A stretch of DNA of 8,483 bases from Chloroflexota bacterium (lineage in GTDB: Bacteria > Chloroflexota > Anaerolineae > UBA1429), in NCBI GenBank assembly GCA_012513725.1, contig JAAZBQ010000605.1, forward strand, positions 1 through 8,483. Reading direction: 5' to 3'. A program made the translations under genes and the position numbers. Positions 1 through 5,738 of the stretch are shown piece after piece. Within the stretch, counting starts at the first letter, position 1. Every line of letters begins with the position of its first letter. Under the pieces are notes generated by a model. The model had not been told where the DNA came from. It worked only from the letters and a program-made list of their open reading frames with translations, and searched no databases.

Positions 1-80
1 ATGATGACAAAGCCAAACAGGACGATGAGAGCCAGGGTGGGGATGATCCCGATGAGGCGCTGCAGGATATACTTGGACAT
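1..80 (-). CDS. ABC transporter permease, DppB/OppB type (5' end only)
   Basis: Only the first 26 codons lie in the window; the gene runs off the left edge. The peptide begins MSKYILQRLIGIIPTLALIV and continues into a hydrophobic helix. This is the usual start of the first permease of family 5 peptide/nickel importers: a short basic cytoplasmic segment, an Ile-Pro-Thr turn, then transmembrane helix 1. Two adjacent ATGs occur at 83-81 and 80-78. The AGGAGG at 90-85 (complement) sits 4 nt from the second and 1 nt from the first, so the second is the likelier start. It lies directly downstream of the solute-binding protein gene on the same strand, so it should form the membrane channel for that binding protein, probably with a second permease and ATPases further left. 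The family call rests on this short stretch plus context. Confidence 0.8.
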   Translation of the reverse strand, partial: MSKYILQRLIGIIPTLALIVLFGFVI

Positions 81-121
81 CATTCCTCCTCAGCGTAGGC
101 CGGGCGGGTGGTGGCCACGGT

Positions 122-154
122 GGCGGGGGCCGCGGTATATCCGCGGCCCCCGCC
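122..154 (-). promoter_or_regulatory. Intercistronic stem-loop between binding-protein and permease genes
   Basis: A perfect 14-bp inverted repeat: 122-135 pairs with 141-154 around a 5-nt TATAT loop. It starts 6 bp past the stop codon of the binding-protein gene (leftward reading) and ends about 40 bp before the permease start. No T-run follows on the minus strand, so it does not look like a full intrinsic terminator. Stem-loops here in importer operons commonly protect the 3' end of the binding-protein mRNA or reduce read-through, giving more binding protein than permease. That role is inferred; the pairing is read directly. Confidence 0.7.
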
Positions 155-159
155 TCTGC

Positions 160-2172
160 CTACTGCTTGAAGAAGTACTGCTCCGGCGCCGTGGTGCCCG
201 GATAGCCCAGGTCCCAGGACCCGGCCATGCCGAACTCTGGCACGTTTCGGAAGTTGTTCTTGACCACCGCGGGGCTGGGGTGCTCGGCGATGGTGCCGAT
301 GTTCACCGGTCCATCGTCGATGTGGATGCGGTAGGCCTGCAGGAGCTTTTGCTCGCGCTCTACCGGATCGATGATGGTGATAAGCTCCGAGTAGGCCTGC
401 TGCAGCTTTTCCAGGGCGGAGCCGGGCCGCGGCTGGATGCCGCTCTTGCCGCCCGTCTGGTAGTACAGCCCGATGCGCGGCGCGATGGCGTACCCGGCAA
501 ACTCGATCGGCGTCCAGTGGGGCGGCGCCGAGACGACACCCCAGGCGCAGTTGGAGCCGCGCGAGAAGAGCATGTACTGGCCCTCATTGGCCCGCTGGGT
601 CATCACCGTCCCGTCGATGACGTTCATCGTCGTCTTGAGCCCGATGGCCTCCCAGTTCTCCTTGATGAGGTCCGTGGCGTCGACAGACTGGATGTCGGTC
701 ACCGTGACGTCGATGATCAGCTCCAGCTCGTTGCCGTTGGGCCGCTCGCGCCAGCCGTCGCCGTTGGCGTCCACCACGCCGATCTCGTCCAGGAGCTCCA
801 TCGCCGTCTCGGGCTGGAACTCGGCGTACGAGTTGGCCCACTCCTCATAGATAGCGCGCCCCTCCGGCGACTGGAACTCGGGGCTGTCGGACGATAGCGC
901 CGCCTGCCGCGGCACGGCGAGACCGAGAGCGACGATGTCGTTGATCCGCTTGCGGTCGATGGCCCACGAGAGCGCCTGCCGGAAGCGCTTGTCGTAGATG
1001 AGGTCCACGATCTCCTCGTCCGGATAGTCGTAGCCGAGAAGGATCGCCGGCCAGCCGAAATCGCCGCGCTTCCACATCAGGACGCGATAGTCGCCCTTTT
1101 CCGCGTTGTCCATCAGCATCGGCACGTCGCGGACGCTGAAATCGCGGAACTGGCAATCCAACTCGCCCGCCGTGCCCATCATCACCACCAGTTCGTTGGC
1201 CGCCACAATGGTGACGTCCAGCGCGTCGATGTACGGCAGTTGGTTACCGGCCGTATCCACCTTCCAGTAGTACGGGTTGCGCTTGAACGTCGCCCGCTCG
1301 CCCGAGCGGAACTCGGACACCTGGAAGGCAGTGAGCACCGGCATGTCCGGGTACTGGTCCCGGTTGTTATAGTGGTCGAGGAGGTCGTCGATGGCGTCCT
1401 CGGTCACCGCGGTGTTGTACTCGGGGTGGAACTGCTCTAGATAGTGCGCGGGAACCATAAACCAGGATGACTGCCCGTAGCCACGCGAGTGGTACTCGAG
1501 GAAGAGCGGGTTCGATGCCGCGAACTTGTACGACAGCGTATAGTCGTCGACGCCAGAAATCTCCACCATCTCCCCGCCCACCATGGTGCCGACGGGGTTG
1601 TTGATGGGGACCCGCTCGTCCAGGACCAGATCGTTCCACCAGAAGAGATAGTCGTTCACGGTGAGGTCCGCGCCATCCGACCACTTCATCCCCTTGCGGA
1701 TGCTAGCGGTCAGGACGGTGGCGTCCTCGTTCCACTGCCACGATTCCAGCAGGTTGGGCACATGGCCCGTGGCGGTGAGGTTCCACCGGAGGAAGGGCTC
1801 CACCTGGTTGCCCTGGCGAACCCAGCCCATGCCGTCGCCGACGCTAACCAGGCGCCAGGTGCCGCCGTACTGGCCCACCTCCTCGATGGGGGTGATGACC
1901 AGCGGGTTGACGGGCAGGCGTTCATCGACGGGGGGCAGGCTGCCGGCTTCTACCTGGGCGGCGAACTCCGGGGCCTCGTGGAGGCCTTCCGCGGCGGGGG
2001 CGGCGGGGGCCGCGGGGGCCGCTGGCGCGGCCGGGGCGGCCGGCTCTCCGGGCTGTACGACCGGCTCCGCGGGGGCGGTGGCCGGGGCGGGGGTGGCGCA
2101 GGCGGCGGCCAATGAACTGGCGGCCGTGAGCGCCGAAATACGTAGGAACTCGCGTCGAGTGATCTCGTGCAT
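160..2172 (-). CDS. ABC transporter substrate-binding lipoprotein, family 5 (peptide/oligosaccharide type), Tat-exported
   Basis: Encodes a 670-residue extracellular solute receptor of an ABC importer. Residues 5-11 (TRREFLR) form a twin-arginine Tat motif, followed by a hydrophobic stretch and a lipobox-like AAAC with Cys25 as the predicted lipid anchor. Residues 27-61 are an Ala/Pro-rich tether ending in six Pro-Ala-Ala repeats. The mature domain then runs to the C-terminus, with family 5 features such as the FKRNPYYWK segment near residue 300 and an FRQALSWAIDR segment near residue 400. It is longer than the roughly 540 residues of classical DppA/OppA, like the long binding proteins found in Chloroflexota and Actinobacteria. 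The start is the ATG at 2172, with GGAGG 6 nt upstream. The adjacent permease start downstream supports an importer operon. The ligand (peptide, oligosaccharide or other) cannot be told from sequence by eye. Confidence 0.9.
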   Translation of the reverse strand: MHEITRREFLRISALTAASSLAAACATPAPATAPAEPVVQPGEPAAPAAPAAPAAPAAPAAEGLHEAPEFAAQVEAGSLPPVDERLPVNPLVITPIEEVGQYGGTWRLVSVGDGMGWVRQGNQVEPFLRWNLTATGHVPNLLESWQWNEDATVLTASIRKGMKWSDGADLTVNDYLFWWNDLVLDERVPINNPVGTMVGGEMVEISGVDDYTLSYKFAASNPLFLEYHSRGYGQSSWFMVPAHYLEQFHPEYNTAVTEDAIDDLLDHYNNRDQYPDMPVLTAFQVSEFRSGERATFKRNPYYWKVDTAGNQLPYIDALDVTIVAANELVVMMGTAGELDCQFRDFSVRDVPMLMDNAEKGDYRVLMWKRGDFGWPAILLGYDYPDEEIVDLIYDKRFRQALSWAIDRKRINDIVALGLAVPRQAALSSDSPEFQSPEGRAIYEEWANSYAEFQPETAMELLDEIGVVDANGDGWRERPNGNELELIIDVTVTDIQSVDATDLIKENWEAIGLKTTMNVIDGTVMTQRANEGQYMLFSRGSNCAWGVVSAPPHWTPIEFAGYAIAPRIGLYYQTGGKSGIQPRPGSALEKLQQAYSELITIIDPVEREQKLLQAYRIHIDDGPVNIGTIAEHPSPAVVKNNFRNVPEFGMAGSWDLGYPGTTAPEQYFFKQ
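1990..2043 (-). repeat. In-frame 9-bp repeats encoding six Pro-Ala-Ala units
   Basis: A GC-only tract encodes residues 44-61 of the binding protein as six Pro-Ala-Ala units. It forms the flexible tether between the lipidated Cys25 and the ligand-binding domain. Repeats of this kind expand and contract by slippage, so unit number may vary between strains (inference). Confidence 0.75.
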
Positions 2173-2340
2173 GATAGTCCTCCTTGGACTGCATCATCGC
2201 AATACCCAAGACAGGCGGGACCGTTATCACGACTCGACTAACGATATGCTGCTAGCGCCATCGCTACGCGGCGGGTCTTCCTTCGGTGGACTCCTCCTCT
2301 ACGGCTCCCAGCGGGCCGGCTGGCCCGTCTCTACGCCCGC

Positions 2341-2368
2341 AGTATAGCATTGGGCGCCGGGGTGTCAA
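2341..2368 (-). promoter_or_regulatory. Sigma-70-like promoter for the ABC importer operon
   Basis: On the minus strand a perfect TTGACA (-35, 2368-2363) is followed by 16 nt and TATACT (-10, 2346-2341), the latter preceded by TGC as an extended -10. Transcription would start near 2334, giving a leader of about 160 nt before the binding-protein ATG. The leader (2173-2334) contains a 6-bp hairpin at 2312-2327 with a 4-nt loop near its 5' end and a weak CGTTA/TAACG pair at 2222-2243. I recognise no known riboswitch in it. Confidence 0.75.
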
Positions 2369-2385
2369 TGGCCTGGCCGCGGTCA

Positions 2386-2402
2386 CCGCCTTCAGAAGGC
2401 GG
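2386..2402. promoter_or_regulatory. 17-bp palindrome between the divergent promoters (candidate operator)
   Basis: A perfect 8-1-8 palindrome: CCGCCTTC and GAAGGCGG flank a single A. It lies 17 bp upstream of the -35 of the importer promoter and about 42 bp upstream of the -35 of the rluB promoter, a usual place for an activator or repressor dimer. A second, weaker inverted repeat (CGCCCA/TGGGCG, 2405-2410 and 2420-2425) follows. The palindrome is read directly; the operator role is inferred and no regulator gene is in the window. Confidence 0.4.
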
Positions 2403-2444
2403 GTCGCCCACGGCAGCCTTGGGCGGCGTCGCGTTCGTGCGTGC

Positions 2445-2473
2445 TTGGTCCGCGGCCCCGCGTGCCGTATAAT
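2445..2473 (+). promoter_or_regulatory. Promoter for rluB-cmk-DUF512
   Basis: A perfect TATAAT (2468-2473) lies 17 nt after a weak TTGGTC -35 (2445-2450). The predicted start near 2480 leaves a leader of only about 16 nt, containing the ribosome binding site GAGGAG at 2483-2488 and then the ATG at 2497. The -10 is strong evidence; the -35 matches only the first three consensus bases. Confidence 0.7.
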
Positions 2474-2496
2474 GAAGGGGTTGAGGAGTGGATCGC

Positions 2497-3216
2497 ATGG
2501 AAGAGCGCCTGCAAAAGATACTGGCCCGGGCCGGCCTGGGGTCCCGCCGCTCCACCGAGGAGCTAATCGTCGCCGGGCGGGTCTCGGTGAACGGCCAACG
2601 CGCCACGCTCGGCCAAAAGGCCGACGCGGAGCGCGACGACATCCGCGTGGACGGGCGGCCCCTGAATGCCCGTGGCCCCTCGGTGTACGTGGCGGTGCAC
2701 AAGCCCCGCGGGGTCATCTCGGATGAAGGGGACAAGGTTGCCCGCCGCCGCACGGTGTTCGACCTGGTGTCGATCCCCGGCCACCTCTTTCCGGTGGGGC
2801 GGCTGGACCTGAACAGCGAGGGGCTCATGCTCCTCACCGACGACGGCGACCTGGCCCATCGGCTGACCCATCCGCGTTACGAACACCCCAAAGAGTACCA
2901 CGTCCTCGTCGAGGGAGAGCCCCCCGAGGAGGCCCTGGAAGCCTGGCGCCGCGGGGTGTTCCTCGATGGCCAAAAGACGGCCCCTGCCCAGGTGAGCATC
3001 CTGAGGCGGGCCAAGGGGCAGACCTGGTTGCGGGTGACGCTCCGCGAGGGGCGCAAACGCCAGATCCGCCGCGTCGCCGCGCTGCTCGGCTGGCCGGTGC
3101 ACCGCTTGTTGCGCGTGGGCATTGGGCCGATCCGGCTGGGCGATCTCAAGCCGGGCGAGTGGCGCCACCTGACGGGCGCCGAGCGCCGGGCACTCCGGGA
3201 GTTGCAGGAAGACTAG
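2497..3216 (+). CDS. rluB: rRNA pseudouridine synthase, RsuA/RluB family
   Basis: A 239-residue cytoplasmic enzyme that isomerises a specific uridine to pseudouridine in ribosomal RNA; family members with this context usually act on 23S rRNA (helix 89/90 region). Residues 1-55 form an S4 RNA-binding domain (MEERLQKILARAGLGSRR onward). Residues 66-72 carry the family's HKPRG segment. The catalytic motif GRLDLNSEGL spans 101-110, with Asp104 as the catalytic aspartate, followed by LLTDDGDL. The KEYHVLVEG segment (132-140) and EGRKRQIRR (184-192) complete the fold. An in-frame GTG at 2488 overlaps the ribosome binding site, so the ATG at 2497 (8-nt spacing from GAGGAG) is preferred. It is followed by cmk, a common neighbour in Gram-positive bacteria and Chloroflexota. 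Whether it is strictly RluB rather than RsuA or RluE cannot be settled by eye. Confidence 0.9.
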   Translation: MEERLQKILARAGLGSRRSTEELIVAGRVSVNGQRATLGQKADAERDDIRVDGRPLNARGPSVYVAVHKPRGVISDEGDKVARRRTVFDLVSIPGHLFPVGRLDLNSEGLMLLTDDGDLAHRLTHPRYEHPKEYHVLVEGEPPEEALEAWRRGVFLDGQKTAPAQVSILRRAKGQTWLRVTLREGRKRQIRRVAALLGWPVHRLLRVGIGPIRLGDLKPGEWRHLTGAERRALRELQED

Positions 3217-3272
3217 GCGCTCCCGGCACCATGCAGAGCGCGCACATCGCTAGCACATGAGGTAGTTGCGGG

Positions 3273-3965
3273 TTGAAGGACATCACCATCGCCATCGACG
3301 GGCCGGCGGCCTCGGGCAAGAGCACGATCGGCTGCCGCGTCGCCGACGCATTGGGGTTCGTGTATCTCGATACCGGCGTGTTGTACCGCGCCGTCACCTG
3401 GGCGGCCCTCGAGCGGGGCATCGCCATCGCCGACGAGGCGGGCGTCACGCGCCTGTCCGAGTCGTTGGCCATCGATATCCAGCGTCCCGCCGTGGACGAC
3501 GGCCGCCAGTACACGGTCGTCGTCGACGGACGCGACGTCACCTGGCTCCTGCGCGAGCAGCGGGTGAACGACGGCGTCTCGCCGGTGGCCGCCTACGCAG
3601 GCGTTCGCGCCGCCCTGCGCGACGAGCAGCGCCGCCTGGGCCTCCGTGGCGGCGTGGTGATGGTCGGCCGCGACATCGGCACCGCCGTGCTGCCCGAGGC
3701 CAAGGTCAAGGTGTATCTGGACGCCACCCTCGAGGAACGAGCCCAGCGCCGCCATCGGGAGAACCTCTCCCGGGGCCAGGACTCTGACTATGAGGTGGTC
3801 CGCGCCGAACTCGAGCGTCGCGACTACATCGACAGCCATCGCGCCACGGCGCCCCTCTCCCAGGCCGCCGACGCCGTCTATGTGGATTCCACCGAGATGG
3901 GCATTCCGGAGGTTGTCGATCGCGTCCTGGAGATCGTCCGCCAGGTCGCGGCGACGCGGGAGTAG
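3273..3965 (+). CDS. cmk: Cytidylate kinase (CMP/dCMP kinase)
   Basis: A 230-residue enzyme, normal for bacterial Cmk, that phosphorylates CMP and dCMP with ATP in pyrimidine nucleotide supply. Visible motifs: the P-loop GPAASGKST at residues 10-18 with Lys16; the LDTGVLYRA nucleoside-monophosphate segment at 32-40; VDGRDVT at 84-90; VGRDIGTAVLPEA at 131-143; the basic lid (EERAQRRHREN, 154-164); and the CMP-recognition segment RRDYIDSHR with APL following (182-195), the family's RDxxDxxR. No ATG fits; the start is TTG at 3273, nine nt after a GAGGT at 3259-3263, because the peptide from there matches the family N-terminus exactly. A 56-bp gap separates it from rluB and only 4 bp from the next gene, so all three are probably co-transcribed. 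Confidence 0.95.
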   Translation: MKDITIAIDGPAASGKSTIGCRVADALGFVYLDTGVLYRAVTWAALERGIAIADEAGVTRLSESLAIDIQRPAVDDGRQYTVVVDGRDVTWLLREQRVNDGVSPVAAYAGVRAALRDEQRRLGLRGGVVMVGRDIGTAVLPEAKVKVYLDATLEERAQRRHRENLSRGQDSDYEVVRAELERRDYIDSHRATAPLSQAADAVYVDSTEMGIPEVVDRVLEIVRQVAATRE

Positions 3966-3969
3966 CATC

Positions 3970-5268
3970 GTGGCCGAGTCGTCGGGCGGCGTCATCGCCT
4001 CGGTCGCCGAGGGCTCTGTCGGGGAGGAGATCGGCCTGGAACCCGGCGATATCCTCGTCTCCATCAACGGCCACGGCCTCCGCGACGTCATCGACTATCG
4101 CTTCTACGGCGCCGAAGAGGAACTGCTCCTCCTCGTGGAGCGGGACGGCGAGCGTCACCGGCTGGAGGTAGAGCGCGACTATGACGAGGACCTCGGCCTG
4201 ACCTTCACCGAGCCCGTGTTCGACGGCATGCGCCTGTGCCGCAACCGCTGCCCCTTTTGCTTTGTCCAACAGCTGCCCCGGGGCCTGCGCCGCTCGCTCT
4301 ACCTCCGCGACGACGACTATCGCTACTCGTTCCTCTCCGCCTCGTACATCACCCTGACGAACCTCACCGAGGAGGACTGGGACCGGATCGGCGAGCAGCA
4401 CCTCAGCCCCCTCTACGTATCCATCCACGCCACCGACGACGCCGTGCGCCGCGCCCTCCTGGGCCTGCCCGACGCGCCGAGCATCTTGGACCAGCTGCGT
4501 CGCCTGGGAGGCATGGGCATCCGCGTCCACGGACAGATCGTCGTGGTGCCCGGCCAGAACGACGGCGCCGTGCTCTGGCGCACCATCGAGGAGGTCGCCG
4601 ACCTCTGGCCCATCGTCCAGACCCTGGCGGTGGTGCCGGTGGGGCTCACCTCCTTTCACTGCCAGGGCGTGCGCCTGCTGTCTCCCCAAGAGGCCGCCGC
4701 GATCGCCGACGGCGTCCTGGAGCGCATCCCCGCTCTGCGCCGGCGCACCGGCAAGACCTGGCTCTACCCCTCCGACGAACTACTCCTGCAGGCCGGCCGC
4801 CCGGTCCCCGTGGCGGCGTTCTACGACGACCCCGCCCAGATCGAGAACGGCGTCGGCCTCGTCCGCGCCCTCCTGGACGACTGGGAGGAGGCGCGCGAAG
4901 ACGCCGCGGCGCTCTCGGCCAACGTGCGGCGCATCACCCTCGTATCGGGCACGGCCATCGCGCCGGTCCTCTCGGGGCTGGTGGAAGATCTCGCGCAGCG
5001 CACGGGCGTCGACGCGGTGCTAGTACCGGTGGAGAACGGCTTCCTGGGCCCCACGGTGACCGTGTCGGGCCTGCTGGGCGGCGAGGACGTCGTCGGCGCC
5101 CTCTGTGGCCGCGATCTTGGCGAGCTGGTGTGCATCCCCCGCTCCATGCTGGAGGCGACCGGCGAGCGCACCCTCGACGACCTCACCCTGGACGACCTCG
5201 AGGCGCGCCTGGGGGTGCCCGTCTATCCGGTGGGGACGTTGAGCGAGGTTCTTGACATTATCGCTTGA
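3970..5268 (+). CDS. PDZ/radical SAM/DUF512 protein, reaction unknown
   Basis: A 432-residue protein of the DUF512 family (TIGR03279-like). Residues 7-76 are a PDZ-like domain (VIASVAEGSVGEEIGLEPGD, then INGHGLRD). Cys90, Cys94 and Cys97 in CRNRCPFCF form a CxxxCxxC cluster expected to hold the [4Fe-4S] of radical SAM enzymes. The barrel then includes YSFLSASYITLTNL (119-132) and the SIHATDD strand (151-157). The C-terminal DUF512 part, from about 220, carries LVSGTAIAPVL (324-334), VPVENGFLGPTVTVSGLLGG (352-371) and CIPRSMLE (388-395). An open frame extends upstream over cmk from 3790, but those residues are a shadow. The GTG at 3970, with GGGAG 7 nt upstream and 4 bp after the cmk stop, starts exactly at the PDZ domain. 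The family commonly sits near cmk and der in Firmicutes and its substrate is unknown to me. Oxygen sensitivity is expected from the cluster. Confidence 0.9.
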   Translation: MAESSGGVIASVAEGSVGEEIGLEPGDILVSINGHGLRDVIDYRFYGAEEELLLLVERDGERHRLEVERDYDEDLGLTFTEPVFDGMRLCRNRCPFCFVQQLPRGLRRSLYLRDDDYRYSFLSASYITLTNLTEEDWDRIGEQHLSPLYVSIHATDDAVRRALLGLPDAPSILDQLRRLGGMGIRVHGQIVVVPGQNDGAVLWRTIEEVADLWPIVQTLAVVPVGLTSFHCQGVRLLSPQEAAAIADGVLERIPALRRRTGKTWLYPSDELLLQAGRPVPVAAFYDDPAQIENGVGLVRALLDDWEEAREDAAALSANVRRITLVSGTAIAPVLSGLVEDLAQRTGVDAVLVPVENGFLGPTVTVSGLLGGEDVVGALCGRDLGELVCIPRSMLEATGERTLDDLTLDDLEARLGVPVYPVGTLSEVLDIIA

Positions 5269-5281
5269 GTTCGGCTATGCT
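5252..5281 (+). promoter_or_regulatory. Promoter for glmS, inside the 3' end of the DUF512 gene
   Basis: A perfect TTGACA (5252-5257) is followed by 18 nt and TATGCT (5276-5281). Its -35 lies in the last codons of the DUF512 reading frame and its -10 lies just past the stop. Transcription should begin near 5288, about 60 nt before the predicted ribozyme cleavage site and about 450 nt before the glmS start. This allows glmS to be expressed apart from the upstream operon, although read-through from that operon is also possible because no terminator separates them. Confidence 0.7.
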
Positions 5282-5348
5282 GGGGTTGTGACGAAGCACT
5301 GTCTTGAGAGGAGGTGGCCCCAGGGCGCAACGGACCGTGGGAGAGCAA

Positions 5349-5582
5349 GCGCATGGGCTGTCGTCGCAGCGCCCGCTGCGGCATCGCGACAGCTGACGAG
5401 GCGGAGGTTCCCCGCCGCGGGGCGGGGCTAACCGGATGGGGGTCGCGAGGGCGACCCGCGCCGGGAAAATCGAATGGTCAGCGGAAGCCTCCAGGGGGTG
5501 ACCACACCCCTGTCTTCTCCCCAACAAGCCAACCCGGAAAACCGGCGGGCGACCGCCGCGACAGAGGGGTTGGTGGTGGTCA
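5349..5582 (+). ncRNA. glmS self-cleaving ribozyme/riboswitch, variant with two extra core hairpins
   Basis: Predicted metabolite-dependent ribozyme in the glmS leader; cleavage is expected between A5348 and G5349 (AAGCGC), using glucosamine-6-phosphate as cofactor. Hand-folded order: G5349-C5352; P1 5357-5363/5387-5393 capped by an inner 6-bp hairpin (5365-5370/5375-5380); the family's invariant-looking UGACGAGG at 5394-5401; P2 5403-5407/5488-5492; AUCGA 5469-5473; UCAGCGG 5478-5484; P3 5493-5497/5507-5511, whose loop 5499-5505 pairs perfectly with 5576-5582 (P3.1 pseudoknot, 7 bp); P4 5529-5535/5567-5573, enclosing GGAAAACC and a 6-bp hairpin with a GCGA tetraloop (5543-5558). Spacings match the Thermoanaerobacter form as I recall it, including the 2 nt between P4 and P3.1 and the 2 nt after GCGG. 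Oddities: two hairpins (5410-5427 and 5432-5464) inserted between P2 and AUCGA, a 17-nt P3-P4 linker, and A at 5353 and 5480 where C and G are usual. The length is 234 nt against about 145. In Bacillus, cleavage exposes a 5'-OH and RNase J degrades the mRNA; the same is inferred here. Confidence 0.9.
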
Positions 5583-5738
5583 GGTCACATCATCCATGCT
5601 GCGCCATACGCGCTGCCGGGTCCGCCCTGGCCCTGCAGCCCTCTGTTGGTGCGCCAAACCGGCGCGCCGCGATGGTCGTACCCTGCCGTCGCCCCGTGCG
5701 CAGCATCGCTACCGAGAGAATGCACAGGAGGCTTGCCC
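5583..5738 (+). promoter_or_regulatory. Rest of the glmS leader, with a stem-loop
   Basis: A 156-nt untranslated stretch between the ribozyme and the glmS start, with no credible coding region. It contains a strong 8-bp stem-loop, 5648-5655 pairing with 5661-5668 (one G-U pair, loop AAACC). The AGGAGG ribosome binding site at 5726-5731 is 7 nt before the ATG. I see no second riboswitch and no pairing that clearly hides the ribosome binding site, in line with control by cleavage rather than by blocking translation. Confidence 0.5.

Noticed and set aside
1..897. Plus-strand 298-codon open frame at the left edge
   Set aside because: It runs antisense to the binding-protein gene and the permease start. 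It is Arg/Val/Leu-rich with no recognisable domain, as expected from the complement of high-GC coding sequence.
1922..2230. Minus-strand frame starting in the importer leader, possible upstream leader peptide
   Set aside because: After the first codons it is a shadow of the binding-protein gene, and its Arg/Pro-rich continuation shows no sign of selection.
3790..3969. N-terminal extension of the DUF512 reading frame
   Set aside because: It overlaps conserved cmk codons in another frame and its residues (Arg/Ser/Pro-rich) match nothing. The GTG at 3970 has a ribosome binding site and starts at the PDZ domain.
5349..5582. RNase P RNA, tmRNA or T-box as alternative identities for the structured leader
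   Set aside because: None of their hallmark segments is present, while the ordered glmS ribozyme elements and the P3.1 pseudoknot are.
5646..5738. 31-residue N-terminal extension of GlmS
   Set aside because: GlmS needs its catalytic Cys at the processed N-terminus, which fixes the start at the ATG at 5739 with AGGAGG 7 nt upstream.
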